Of a DNA stretch of 64,000 nt, positions 1-11,900 are shown piece after piece; position 1 is the stretch's first letter, and each line of letters opens with the position of its first letter. Location of the stretch: contig JAZBRS010000044.1 of the NCBI GenBank assembly GCA_037176725.1, positions 3,162,001 to 3,226,000 on the forward strand, in the 5' to 3' direction. The stretch comes from Posidonia oceanica (Eukaryota; Streptophyta; Magnoliopsida; Alismatales; Posidoniaceae). A program made the translations under genes and the position numbers. Below the pieces are notes generated by a model. It was given only the letters and a program-made list of their open reading frames with translations, searched no databases and was not told where the DNA came from.

Positions 1-615
1 ATCTGCATATGCGTTCCTTGTTCGGTTCATGTATGTGAAGCGGATGCTTACGAATTGTTCTATCAACTTCAGCAGGTGTTCATGATATGGCAGTAACTTT
101 GGATCTTTCGTTTTCCACTCGCCATTGACTTGAGAGATCACCAGCATAGCATCGCCGTGCACTAGCAGCTTCTGCACCTCATGCTCGAGGGCGACATTCA
201 GTCCTAGGATGCATGCCTCGTACTTTGCTTCGTTGTTGGTACACTTGAAGGTTAGCTTCCTGGAGAAGGGAATCATCTGTCCCTGAGGTGTTGTCAGCAC
301 TGCGCCTATGCCTCGGCCCTTTTTGTTTACGGCGCCATCAAAATATAGCTGCCATTGCTCCTGATCTTCAGGGTCTTTGTCCTCGGAGTCCTCCATCGCA
401 AACAAAATGTCTTCATCTGGAAACTGTGTCTGGAGTGGCTGATATTCAGGTAGTGGGAGATCAGCAAGATGGTCCGCCATAGCTTGACCCTTCATGGATT
501 TTTGCGTGACAAAGGTGATGTCGTACTGAGACAGTAGCACCTGCCACTTAGCACATCTACCTACCATTGCCGGCTTTAGAAAGAGAAACTTGATTGGATC
601 ATGCCGGCATAAGAG
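1..615 (-). pseudogene. Element A pol: second (archaeal-type) RNase H, cut by window edge
   Basis: Minus-strand pol frame downstream of the first RNase H. It begins after a stop in the codon that followed PV (CAG to TAG) and continues through a connector (SQYDITFVTQKSMKG) into an RNase H domain of the type that Tat elements carry in addition to the usual one. Visible catalytic blocks are the first Asp in LYFDGAVN, the third in VHGDAML, and the last Asp in NAYAD, whose codon is at the window edge (1-3). The second catalytic position, normally Glu in NNEAEYEA, reads Lys here (codon 223-225, NNEAKYEA). Element C keeps Glu at this site, so this copy is predicted to be catalytically inactive. Confidence 0.85.
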
Positions 616-1074
616 CTAAACTGGGTATGCCATCATGTAGTGCCTCAACTTCTGTGCAGCCCAGACGAGGGACAAGCAGGTCTTCTCTATTGTACTGTAC
701 CTGGCTTCGCATTCATTGAACTTCTTGCTCAGGTAGTAGATGGCGCGCTCCTTTCTACCAGATTCGTCATGTTGGCCCAGGACAGCACCCATGGAATGCT
801 GCGTGGTAGAAAGGTAGAGAAGCAAGGGTCTCCCTAGAGTGGGGGGAACCAAGACAGGAGGCTTAATCAGTAGCTGCTTTATCTTGGAAAATGCAGCCTG
901 ACACTCCTCGCTCCAATGAATCTGCGCATTCTTCTTCAAGAGCTTGAATATAGGTTCACAGATGGGCGTAAGCTGTGCAATGAAGCGACTGATATATTGT
1001 AAACGCCCAAGCAGACCTCTGACCTCCGTTTCAGTCCGAGGGGGTGGCATATCCACAATGGCTTTTGCCTTCAT
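616..1074 (-). pseudogene. Element A pol: RT thumb/connection and first RNase H
   Basis: 152-residue open stretch in the same frame as the RT upstream of it, separated by one premature stop just after the end of RT (about 1093-1098, in the Gln codon before RGIEVD). It has the sequence typical of Ty3/Gypsy Tat RT ends: GLLGRLQYISRFIAQL, then PPVLVPPTLGRPLLLYLS, and RNase H residues around RAIYYLSKKFNECEARY and SLVWAAQKLRHYM. It ends at another stop (CAG to TAG). It is homologous to 32600-33100 of element C. Non-functional as it stands, because pol is broken on both sides. Confidence 0.88.
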
Positions 1075-1095
1075 CGGGTCTACCTCAATCCCCCT

Positions 1096-3216
1096 TTAGC
1101 TAACAATGTAGCCCAGCAGTTTGCCAGATGATACCCCGAATACACACTTGTTGGGGTTCAGGCGTAGCTTGTACTTCCGTAGACGGGTAAAGAGCTTCTT
1201 TAGGCAGGCAAGATGATCTTCAGACTCTTTTGTTTTAGCAATCATGTCGTCTACGTAGACCTCCACTTCTTGGTGCATGAGGTCGTGAAACAGTGCAGTC
1301 ATGGCCCTCTGATAGGTTGCGCCAGCATTCTTCAGTCCGAACGGCATGACTTGGTAGCAGAAGACTCCCCAGGGGGTGATGAATGAAGTCTTTTCGATGT
1401 CTTCTTCTGCCATTTTGATCTGATTGTATCCAGAAAAGCCGTCCATGAAGGAGAGCATCTTGTGGCCCGCTGTATTGTCGACTAGGACGTCAATGTGAGG
1501 CAATGGAAAGTTGTCCTTGGGACTCGCCTTGTTCAGGTCCCTATAGTCGATGCAGATCCGGACGCGGCCATCTTTCTTGGGCACAGGTACAATGTTTGCC
1601 AGCCACTCAGGATAAAGGACGACCTTGAGGAAATTGACTTTGTGCTGTTTCATGATCTCTTCTTTGATCATAAGCAGCCACTGCGGTCGCCATCTTCTCA
1701 GCTTCTGCTTTACTGGCTTGGCATCTGGGTCCAGGGATAGATTGTGCACCACTATCTCTACGTCAAGGCCAACCATATCTTCATAACTCCAGGCGAAGAC
1801 ATCCGCATATTCTTTTAGGAATGCGATGAACTCTGCTCGAGCCTGGGGGGACAGCTGGGTACTGATGCGAACCTCTCTGACTTCTTCAGCTGTGCCGATA
1901 TTGACAACCTTTGTTTCTTCTTCAACATGAAGGTCGGGGCCTTCTAGGTCGTCGTCATAGGGCCGGAACTCGGGCAATGGTTCGTCAGTCTCATCTTCGC
2001 CCGCATCATCCTCCTCTCCATAAGCAACAAGTTCTGAGAGGATCTCTTTCTCAAAGGAAGGATTTGTGATGTCGAAAGAGTGTATATGTTCCGTTGCTTG
2101 GCCCTGGTGACGCTTCAAGATGGTCACGCTTACTCGAGTATTCTTGTAGCCTCGGTGCATGACCTCCGTCCTGGCAACTTCTTCTATCTGCTCTGGCCTG
2201 ACTGATTCTGCTGAAAGCTTTGCTGATACTGCTGAGGGCCTTGCTGATTCTGCCACTGATACTGCTGATGGCCCTGATACTAAGGCTGCTGACAACTCTG
2301 TTACTGATTCTGCTTTCTGCTCTGTTACTGCTGCTGCTTGGACTGCTTGTACTTCCTCCTCTGAGTCTTCTGATGTGCTTGTGGAGGGTATGCCGGACTG
2401 GCAGCTGATCTGGGTACTGCCGCTTGCTACACTGCCTAAGTGAGGCATGTGCTGCATAAACCACCTAGACCCGCCTTCTAGTTGGAGGGTAATGAGCACA
2501 TCTAGTCTAGGGGAGTCCGGTATTGCCAAGTCTTCTTCCAAGACCATGATAGAGGCATGGTCTTCTCGCAGAGGAGGGTCCGTAACCATGGCTTTCCCTT
2601 TCCTTTCTGCGGCTTGGTGCTCTGCCAGGTCTTCTGCTATCGACTTGATCTGTTCTTGATAAAGTAGCTCTAAGTCGGACATCCATGAATCGACCTGGGC
2701 TTCTATCGCCACTCCTTCCTCCTCATCTGAGGGTGAGTCGACGTAGTAAGCGCCGGGGGCCTGCGGCACTGGCCCGGCTGCAAGATGGATCGTTGCCCTT
2801 GGAATTTGCATGGTCTGGCTCACGGGCGCGCCTGATAGCGGCAGCTTCGGCGGGGGAGATCCAAATAGGCTGGTCAGTGGGGCCACAGACGGGTACGCTG
2901 CCAGGGTCACCGCTGCAGTTAGAGGGCAGGCAGAGGTGCTCTTCTGAGGGCTCAAGGGCCGGGAGACTATGATGCTCAACTGGTCCTCTGCAACTGGTGG
3001 TGACGGTGAGAGTGCGGCCTCCGACGCCATGGGGTCCTGCCATGAGAGTTGTTGTTTTGTGGCAGGAGGATGTGAAGCTAACTGCGCCGGCTGCATTCTC
3101 GATGATGCGGCTGCTGAACCGGGCCGAGTCGCGCTGCTGACTGAATTGCCTGACTGTCCCTCCAGAGAGAGTGACAGCAGTACTGATGCGACTGCGACCG
3201 CAGGTAGCCTGCCTGA
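1096..3216 (-). pseudogene. Element A pol: linker and reverse transcriptase
   Basis: The longest open frame of the window (over 660 codons, minus strand). Its first ~420 residues are a low-complexity Ala/Ser/Glu/Gln linker. This includes imperfect repeats of Ser-Ala-Glu-Ser-Val type at about 2160-2340 and an acidic stretch (EEDDAGEDETDEPLPEF). RT follows: KQKLRRWRP, a PVPKKDGRVRICIDYRDLN block, LPHIDVLVD, FMDGFSGYNQIKM, MPFGLKNAGATYQ, and the catalytic YVDDM at 1243-1257. The RT part is uninterrupted and has Trp in YPEWLANIV, where element C has a stop. The frame has no credible internal start and is a segment of a broken polyprotein. Family: Tat/Ogre. Confidence 0.92.
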
Positions 3217-3819
3217 TTATGCCAGAAGGAGTGTCTCTGACTTCTGAGCTGCTGCTGCTGCCTGTGCTTGTAATGTGGATGTGGCTGCAGGAATATTAGA
3301 GCTTGTCAATTCTGCCATAGAACCTGCTGATTTGTCTGCTGTATCTGAAAGAAGAGCCGAACAAACTGACCAAGGTGCTTCAGTGCTGATCAGAGCTTTA
3401 CTGCCAGTTGGGACTGCCTCTGTTGTGCCAAACTGCTCCTCATCCGAGTAGTAGTCCTCAACACAGACCCAATCTTCCGTTGGCACCGCAGCTTCATCAT
3501 CAGTTGATCCCAGAATTCCTGCACTGGTGAAGTTAGTGAGGTCTCTGGGGATGGCAGGCTCTTGACTCTTCATCTGAAGGCAATGATCTTCGCTGGGCTT
3601 GGGCACATAACCGAGGCCTTCTGATTTCCTTCGCTCCGCCGTTACGATCGACTCTGCGATCCCCTGGCCGTGACGCCCAAGCGGTGTACCCTTTATGTAA
3701 CCCCACCTATGACATACATTCTCGACCATTCGAAAGGGGTTGTTGTGAACGGCCAAGGAGTTGGCGCGTTCAAGATCAGGAATGAAGTTAACTAGCTCGC
3801 ATTGGTTAACGCGATACAA
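3217..3819 (-). pseudogene. Element A pol: protease-RT linker segment
   Basis: Minus-strand open stretch of about 200 codons, collinear with 29850-30480 of element C. It starts after a stop following the protease segment and ends at an in-frame stop (3217-3219). It encodes no recognised catalytic motif. Readable blocks shared with C are LVNFIPDLERANSLAVHNNPF, a GRHGQGI motif, and WVCVEDYYSDEEQF. In Ogre elements the region between protease and RT is long and is reported to hold an intron. I cannot place splice sites here with confidence. Confidence 0.7.
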
Positions 3820-3852
3820 GACTTCGGAAGTCTCAGGGTCAAATGGGATAGC

Positions 3853-4743
3853 TTATGAAGAGACGGGGGAGACTGCCTTGATCCGCTCCTTCTCAAAGTT
3901 CTCCGCCATGACGACAATGACATCATCGCCGTGACGGTACTTTATCATCCAATGGAGGGTCGAGGGAAGGACCTGATGCTTGTGGAGCCAAGGGTGCCCA
4001 AGCAGAAGATTAAAATTCGGCTTCAAGTCGACGACATAGAATTCTACATTGAAAACGACTGGGCCAATAGCAAGAGGAATAATCAGGATCCCCAGAGCGT
4101 CATGGTGGGTGTTGTCAAAAGCTGTCATTCCCTTCACGGCTGGCGTGATGTCCTCGGCTTGGAATCCGAGCTTGGTTGCAGTACGCAAGGGGCAGACGTT
4201 AAGGCCTGACCCGTTATCAACCAGTGTTAGGGGAATGCGAAAGTTTTTGAACTGAACCATGACGAACAGGGGTTGATTGTGATTAATCCCCGCCGGAGGT
4301 AGCTCATCACATGTAAAAGAGATGACCTGGGGCTCCGTAATCATCCCTACCATGCTTTCAAAGGCTGAAGGCTCAATAGACTGGGACACACGGGCAGCCT
4401 GGAACACGCGAAGAAAAGCCTCGCGGTGTTCGGCAGAGGTGTGGATTAGATCCCAAATGGAAATGTCGGCTTTGACCTTCATAAGTTGGGAGGTTATGTC
4501 TGCCTTGGGTTGGTTCTTTTTGGCAACAGGAGGGGTTGTTTTGGCAAGCTCCACAGGGGTAGTGGCAGGAGGTTGGGCCGCTACAGGCTGGGCAGGGGTT
4601 TGGCTTGCTACGGGTTGGTTTGAGGCTAGGTCTGCTATGGGTTGGTTAGAGGGTGGGGGCATAGCAGGTTCAGGGCAATTGGACCTAATGGCTGGTGCTG
4701 GGGGTTTGTAGACCCTCCCTGATCGCGTTACTTCCGCACACAT
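3853..4743 (-). pseudogene. Element A pol: aspartic protease
   Basis: 296-codon minus-strand open stretch bounded by stops on both sides (the upstream one replaces the codon before MCAEV). After a Pro/Gln/Ala-rich N-terminus (repeats of NQPIAD / NQPVAS type), a retropepsin-like domain carries the active-site block DNGSG at 4207-4218 within LTLVDNGSGLNVCPL. DNGS is the variant of D[ST]G seen in many Tat proteases. Downstream, FNLLLGHPWLH is the second typical retropepsin block. It processes the gag-pol polyprotein in an active element. Element C has the homologue at 28921-30243. Confidence 0.88.
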
Positions 4744-5901
4744 TTATGTGGCGTAGTTGTAAGGGACGCGATGGGTGTCCAAGGTTAAATCAATAACCAC
4801 TGGAGCACGTGCTGCAAGCACAGGAGGGGTTACAGGGGGACCTACTGGGTGTTGAGGTCTACCTAGAGGGTATGGTTGTTGCAGTGGGAAGGCAGGGGCT
4901 GACTGAGGTCTGCCTAGAAGATGTATGGGGGATTCTAGCTGTGGTCGCCCTAAGAGATGGATGGGGAATCTAGGCTGGGCTCTAGCTAGGAGGTGTACAG
5001 GGGGTTGAGCCTGAGGAGGCACAGCAGGAGGTGCGGAGGGGCGCTCCTGCCTGGCACGCGGTCGGATCATGTGAACTCCCGACTCGGAGCCGGCAACTGC
5101 CGCGCGATAGAGATTGATGGGGAAAGGCTCAGAAATATCAGAAATAAGATCAAAAGGGTCTATAACAGAGGTAGTAGGCCCAGATGGAAAGACAGAATGG
5201 ATGCCTGAGGTTCCTGCCCCTCCCGAATAAGTGTGTTCCAGTAGGGGTTGGTGGATGATGCCAGAATGAGGGGGAACAGCTGAATGTGCAGATGCATGTG
5301 TGTGTGCTTGAGTGGATGCCTTGTGCATGTCAATCACAATCGTTCCCGATTCGATTAGATCCTGAATAGCGTTCCGCAGGGAGTAGCAATTGTCCGTCGA
5401 ATGCCCGACGCTTCGATGGAAATTGCAGAAGAGGTTTGCCTTAAACCAATACGGCAAAGGATTTGGGGGCGGGCGAACCCCCGGGAACTTCAGGAGCGAT
5501 GCAACCATCGGCAAGATGACCGTGAGCGGTTCCACCAGTGGGGCGAATTTCCACTTCTCAATGGGTGGCCTTCTTTGCCTTTGGTATGAGCCTTGCTGAA
5601 CCGGTGCGGCAGGGTAGACCGGTCTAGCGGTGATTGTGATCTGTGGTGTGGGTGGATTCCTAGGTGCAGGAGCATACACCATCTGAGCTGGGGTAGGCCG
5701 GGATGGCAAGTGAACAGGCACAGTAGGAGAGTCGACGAATGCAACAGCGGTTTTCAGCGAATCCTTCTTCTTTGGTCGGTTGTTGCTGCTGCCGCTGTTG
5801 TTGTTGGAGGCGCTGCTGTTGGCACTGTTACTGCTGATCGCGGCCTGCTTAGCGAACGCAGAGAGAGCCGGGAAGTTGCCACTCCGCAAAGAACTCTCCA
5901 C
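4744..5901 (-). pseudogene. Element A gag, C-terminal part with zinc knuckle
   Basis: 385-codon minus-strand open stretch that continues the gag frame (the GTG at its start is not a real initiator; C has the same VESSLRSGNFP sequence in frame with upstream gag). It has an Asn/Ser-rich segment (5760-5850), a basic PKKKD stretch, then a knuckle at 5386-5427 in NLFCNFHRSVGHSTDNCY. The spacing is Cx2Hx4Hx4C, with His in place of the second Cys of the usual CCHC form. The tail contains Pro-rich repeats (HLLGRPQ units, about 4860-4990). It likely binds the element RNA in the particle. Confidence 0.85.
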
Positions 5902-7436
5902 GCGCGTTCCAGCTCGGATAAGTGCTGCAAAAGTAGTGACTGGCTGAATGCTAAGCAGAGCTCCATGAGATGGCTGCGCCCCTTTGATAATGATATCAAT
6001 AGACTCCTCGTCAGAGGGTCTATCTCGGACTTGTGAGGCAAGGACGCGCCAGCGGTCGATGTACTCCCCGAACGGCTCGCTGGAATTCTACTTAATTGCG
6101 ATCAAGTCCGCCCGCTTTGGGACTAGATCGAGGTTGAAGGAGTACTGTTCCAGGAACGCCTGACTGAGGTCGTTCCAAGTCTTAATGGTTGACATATCAA
6201 GCGATGTGAAGCACTTGAGTGCCGGCCCGGTCAAGCTCTTCTGGAATAGGCGGATCAGCAACCTCTAGTCAGCCTGAAGCTGAGCAAGATCACTGCAATA
6301 TGCCTTCAGGTGTGCCACGGGGCAGTCCCTACCATTGTATTTCTCGAAGTCCGGAATTTTGAACTTCGGAGGGAGTACCGCCTCTGGAAAGCAGCAAAGG
6401 TCCCAAAATTGGTAGGTTTGGTGCTCAGTACCCTACACTAGTCATAGTGCCTTCTCCAAGATGTCCATCCGGTTGTTGATGGGGTCTGGATTTGCTGCCA
6501 TAGGAGAGGGATCGGTAGGGGTATTGAGCACATACGCCGAATGAGTCGCACCTAAGTGCTCCTCCGGATCTACCATAGCGTCGCCTAGTGGAGCAACGGG
6601 ATGGCCGGCGTATCCATGCTGCGGAACTGTGTATGCAGGAATGAATGCAGGGTTCTGGGCCTGATGCAAGGGAGGAGGGTAGAAGACATGTTGTGCTATG
6701 GGAGGAGTAGGATGCTGGAGCACCAGTTGCTGTACCGGCGAGGTGCCAGACAGCGAGCCAGTGGAGTACTGGGCTCCAGCCAGCCCAAAGGACTGACCAC
6801 CAGGGGAAGAGGAGTATGCTGTGCTAAGTGTTGTGCAGAAGGAGGTGGTAACCGGGCCCCCATCGTCGAAACCGTGAGCAGTTGCGACGATGGTCGAGGC
6901 GGAGGTGTGGAGGTGGATGCATGAAATGTAGGAACTGGCCTCAAAGGAAACTCAGGGGCGACGGGAGCAGAAGAGGGACGAACTGATAGAGCCATGCCCT
7001 GCAGTCTCTAGGCAAGCTCCATCAGGTGCTGGTACTGAGCTTCAGGCGTTCCGTCAGTAGGAACGCTAAAGTGCAGTGCCGGCGAGGATTGAGAGGCAAA
7101 TGGCACAGACACAGACTGTCCGGGAGGAGTGGGTGCTATAGCAAAGGTCGCAGCAGCGGTAGAAGGGATGTCAAAGGCGACGTATCCCTGGGAAGGAGGG
7201 GGCAATGGCGTCTCTGAAGTGCGAGTAACGGTTATCAAGATAGACTCGGCGACCGGATCCAGAGAAAGAGATGCTTGCCACTGTCCTGGGACATACTGGG
7301 ACCCTAGAGGCGTCAGGGGAGGAAACCTTGGCGTCGGAGGGGGAACAAGAGGGACAGAAAGAGCAGCCGGAGGGGCCAGAGCGGAAACACCCTCCATGAC
7401 AAGAGTGAAGAGAGGCTCACTAACGTACTGGGCCAT
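5902..7436 (-). pseudogene. Element A gag, N-terminal and central part
   Basis: The likely gag start is the ATG at 7434-7436 (MAQYVSEPLF); the same position in element C is ATG at 26234. The first ~143 codons are open and Pro-rich, ending in a stop within LMELA (CAG to TAG, about 7008-7010). The frame then shifts near 6800 and returns at 6723 (MLQHPTPPIAQHV...). The central capsid-like domain at about 5950-6440 is recognisable only by comparison with C and is broken by several stops. This is the most degraded part of A's coding region. Confidence 0.75.
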
Positions 7437-8754
7437 TGCTGACCTAGAGCGCGTGAGAACAGGGCTGCGATAGGTATGCAAGCGGTGATTCCTAGTAGGA
7501 GCTATCGTCGCAAAGGCGGATAGCTCAGAAGGGGAATGGTCGCGAACAATGTCGCAACAAGGGTGCCAGAAAGGGACGGTACTCAAGCTCCAACAAGGGG
7601 AACTCGCTTACTGATCACTGCTGGCACAGACAGAGACAAACAATGATTAGAAACTGAAAGACAGATGCAAATGAGTTAAGTTAGATGGCATGAATGATAT
7701 GCATGCTTTCTAGTATGCCCCCCTCACCTATCTAGTGTATCCTAGTAGGTGGTCTACTTCGGGTATCCCCAGGTGTACGGGTCACCGACTCAGGTCAGAA
7801 AAAGTAGGCTCCCTATCGAACTCCTAGCCAAAGCTGAGGAAATAACAGGGTGGTGCGTTGGTGGCCCTGACCCCGCCAAAGCGTGGGCAGTACACTCCAC
7901 TACACCGACACGACCCATGGACAAAGGGGGAACAGACCGACCGACTTGACCCACGCCAAAAGCGGTGGAACAAGGGGTCGGGACCATCCTTCGCAAACTA
8001 GTAGGTGGACTCAGATGAGAAGAATGCATGCCCTATATGATGCTTATGCAAATGCTTAAAGTTTTTTATCTTGCGCATTTTATTAGACCAAGGGGGTGCA
8101 GGATTATTTGAAGTCTCTAGTTGCTCCTAGAAGTTCTTTTTACTTGCCAGTTTTAATTAACCACAGGGAGAGCAAACAAGTCTCTACTATCCTAGGCATG
8201 GTATGTGCAAAAGGAAAGAAAATCAGTCAAATATGGCAAGCAAATAGCATACAGCATACAGCATAGCAAAAGGCAAGTGCATGGCATGTGCGAGTATTTG
8301 TGAGCATAATAGTGAAGAAAAAGCATCCATCACATCAAAAGACATATAAACAGGGCATGTGCGCGTGTAGTGGCATAGCAAATGTGTAAAAGAAAGCATA
8401 CATCATTCAAAAAGCATGTATTATTGCCAAACAAGTATGTAGACATGCCTCGTGCAAGAAATAAAGCAATAATAAGTAAGCAAGATAAAGTAAGTAAAGA
8501 CAGGTAAGCTGTAAAGCAAATAAGAGCAGAAGCAAGGAAACAAACAAGTAAACAAGCAGCAGAGGCAAAGCAAAGCAAAACAGAGTGCAAACCAAGGCAA
8601 AGGAGGTGCAAAACCTAAGCGGAGTAGCCATAAGGCGACTCGCTAGGAGTTTGCACAGAAAAGCGAGCAAAACAGGCAAAGGAGGCAGAAAAGGTAGACA
8701 AAGCTGCAAAACAGGCGAGCGGAAAAGCCAAACACGAAAGCCGGAGTCTAGCAA
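7437..8754 (-). other. Element A untranslated leader between primer site and gag
   Basis: About 1.3 kb without coding signal. It is collinear with 24925-26233 of element C. Shared landmarks include a conserved block around 7740-8030 and the block at 8120-8160. The long open frames here (for example 8330-8790) are not conserved in C and are hydrophobic by composition only. Confidence 0.7.
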
Positions 8755-8772
8755 TCCCCAGTGGAGTCGCCA
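8755..8772 (-). other. Element A primer-binding site
   Basis: On the minus strand this reads TGGCGACTCCACTGGGGA, one base inside the LTR end (8774). The 3' CCA complement (TGG) is in place. Sites of this type in Ogre/Tat elements are reported to pair with tRNA-Arg; the tRNA identity is from memory, not checked here. Element C has the same site with one change (24907-24924). Confidence 0.85.
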
Positions 8773-8946
8773 CTGTAGTAATCCCAATCAGAATCAGGTT
8801 TACTATTAGCGGCTATGTCCGAGGAGGAGGGCTCAACTCGAAAACACTTAAAACATGGGAGAAAAGATAAGAAAAGAAGGAGATAAGACAATTCAGAGTC
8901 GCCACCGTGTCTATTATCGGGAGACAAGGAAAACCAAGGGAAATGT

Positions 8947-8951
8947 GTGAG
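8947..8951. repeat. Target-site duplication GTGAG, left copy (solo LTR B)
   Basis: Five bases immediately before TGTTGACACC, identical to those immediately after the LTR end. Confidence 0.92.
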
Positions 8952-11900
8952 TGTTGACACCCCATCTTGACAGACTTGGACCATTTGGGACCTTCTGGCG
9001 ACTTCTAGATCTAAACCTAGGTCAAAACAACCACCTCTCCCTCTCTCTTACCCTTCAAAACAAGCCTAAACTTGACCTAAGCCTACACCCACTTCCCAAG
9101 CCCAAAACCTACCCAAAAACCATAGGAAAACCCATCAACCCCTACTTAGCAAACCTACCCAAACACTTAGAAATTTTCAACCCAAAACCATTCCCAAAAA
9201 TCCTAGAAAACTTAGGTAAAACTCCCCTTTTTCTACACCTCAAAACCCTTCCAAAACCTTCTCAAAACTAAACCAAATCCCCAGAACTAACACTAGAAAC
9301 CCTAGGCTACACACTCCCCAATTTTCACCCCTTTTCAAAACCTTTAAGCCCTCCCATTCACCTAAATTATCCTTTTCTCTCTCCTAGATTATCCTTTTCT
9401 CTCTCCTCTCTCTCTCCTGATTATCCTCCTTCTTTTCATCCCCTTCTCTCCTTTTTTCTTGCCTGGCTATGGGCCCCCCTTGTGCTTCTATCTCTTCTCA
9501 ATCTTATTTCTATTTTTATTTTATTTTTAGCATTTTCCCTGACTTCCAAAAAATTATTTTCTTTCAACTCCTCTCTTTCCCCTTTATTCCTCCTTTTTCC
9601 CTTTTCTTCTTCCTTCTCCTTTTCTTTTTCTTTCTTTTGCTAAGCCCCTAAAAAATCCTTAAAAACCTCTAAAAACTTTAAAACAAAAGGAAAACAAACC
9701 AAAACCCTAAGAAAAATAATTAAAAATATTAAGCAAACAATTAAAAACCTAAACCCAACTAAATCTAGCTAAAATGGAAAACCAAGAATGCAAGCTAAAA
9801 AATACAAAACAAACAAAGAGAAAATGCTGTAAAATCAAGGAAAAAATCGAAATGCAATCAAAACAGCTAAAAGTAAAATCCTATTAAAAACAACCAAGAA
9901 AACAAACCCTAAGAGAAAGAAAACACTTAAGAAATGCAAGGGCCAATAATTAAGGAGGAAAAGCCTAACTTAACAACTCTCAAAAGAAAAATTGGAAACA
10001 TAATTAAAAAATAATAAAACAAACAATCAAAATTTAAGAACAGCTAATTAAAAAACTTAACAAGAAAACCTAACCTAAGAAAAAATGCTAAAAGAATTTA
10101 ACAAAACGAAATTAAGAAAAAGCAAATCACAGAACACTTAAGGAAAAAGGATCAAGATTAAAATCTAAAACTCACCACTGATTAATCTAAAAACAAACCT
10201 TAAAAAATCCTAACTAACATCCCAAGTATTTAACAAGAAAAACATAATTGAAAAAAAAACAATTAAAAAACCTTAACAAACATTTAAACAAAATTAAGAA
10301 AACAAATTAATGAAGACTTAACAAAAATCTTAAAAGGACAAAACTAAAACTCTTCTTAATTAACTAATCAAAAAACAATCTTATAAAAACCTAATTAAAA
10401 ATCCTAACTTAAAAACAACTATTCTAAAAATGTTTTCTAATCTTTTTATTTTTATTCCAATTTTCTTCTTCCTTCTCTTCCAATCCCTTCTCTCTTTTCT
10501 TTCTTTTTTCTTTTCTTTCTTTTCTTTCTTTTCCTTTGGCCCGGCCCACCAGCTGCAGTCTTCCTCTTCCTTCTTTTTTCTTTTTTTTTTCCTTTCGTGT
10601 GCAAGGCCCAGCCTGCGATCCGCCTTCCACCCTTCTTCTTCCTCCTTCTTCTTCAGTTTTTTCTCTTCTCTTCCCGCGGCCTACAACAGCGCTCCCTCCC
10701 TCCGTTTGAATTCAAGTCTTCCCCCTCCATCAGATCAGCAACAGCCTCCTCTTCTCTCAGCGGCTTTTCCGGCAGCATTAACTGCCTGTCTCCCTCGCCG
10801 CTCGTCTCCCTCAGCTGCAATGATCAGCGCCGGTGGAATTCAAATTCCACGAGCGCGCGAGCAGTCCTCCAGCAGCTGTTAAAGCCCCAGCACTTCGCCT
10901 CCTCCGATGCTTTTGGTCATCCGAGAGAGAGAGCTAAGAAATTCAGAGAGAATTCCCAGCAAAAACCCCTTCTTCCTCCTCTGAAACCAACAGCAACTTC
11001 CTCTTTCTCTTCTCCTGAAACCAAGCCCGTTCCAGCCATCCGATCCTTTCCATTTTCAACCCCCAAACTCACCCAGAATACCAGCACCCTTCCTCCTCCA
11101 TTCCTCAGCCTTTCCACTCCAGAAACCGCCCCCGAACACCCAAAATTCTCAGCAGAACTCAACTCCTCTCCTCCCTGAAATTCCCGACACCACAGCCCTT
11201 GAAACCTTCCCAAATTCCACATCCTAACTCACCTGATCACCAGCTTTCTAACCCCCTAAAGCTTCACCTACAAACCTCACCACAAACCAAACAAACCACC
11301 ACAAACAGTTACACCTTTTTCTGTCCAGAAACCAATCCAATCCACAACTTTCACCACAGCACTCCACTGCCCAATTCAAGCTCCCGCACACCATCACCAG
11401 ACATCCAGCAACCTGCCAGAAGGCTCCGTTTGGCCTGAGGAGCAGCGAACACCTCTCCCCGTCTCCGGCGGAACCAGCAGCACCCAAAAATATCGATCCT
11501 GTCTCCGGTCTTCAGAGCTCGCGTCCAGGCATCTGAGAAGCACCGAAGGGCTCCGCGGAAGCAACTCCGATCCTCGCAAGCAGCGGACGACGCCCGCAGC
11601 AGCCGGACCAAGCTCGTCGGCCTCTGCAAAGGACACCCACGTCGGGAGGATGCTCCAGCCAGCGAATCAGGTATCTCTTCTCACCCGTAGGTTAATCTCC
11701 CTCCTCTCTCGCTTTTCCGCCCCTCAGCCTAGGGATTCCTTCTCTCCTGCGCCGAGTCAACGCCGGGTCAACTCTATCTTCTCCGACGAGCTTCGAGCTC
11801 GTCCCGCCGCTCCGGTCTGCAGAACTTCGCTCCAACCGGTGCCCCAGCTCCGCACGGACCCTAGGAGTGTGTCTCTGCCGTCAGAACTCGCCGACGCCGC

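Noticed and set aside
2159..2464. Open frames antisense to the pol linker
   Set aside because: Shadows of a low-complexity coding stretch; no conservation with element C on that strand.
9100..9310. Telomere-like or interstitial repeats (AACCCTA, CCTAGG words)
   Set aside because: Irregular words in a C/A-rich part of the LTR, no tandem (TTTAGGG)n.
10424..10882. Proteins rich in Phe/Ser or Lys/Glu in pyrimidine-rich DNA
   Set aside because: Composition only; frames are not conserved between LTRs B, C and F.
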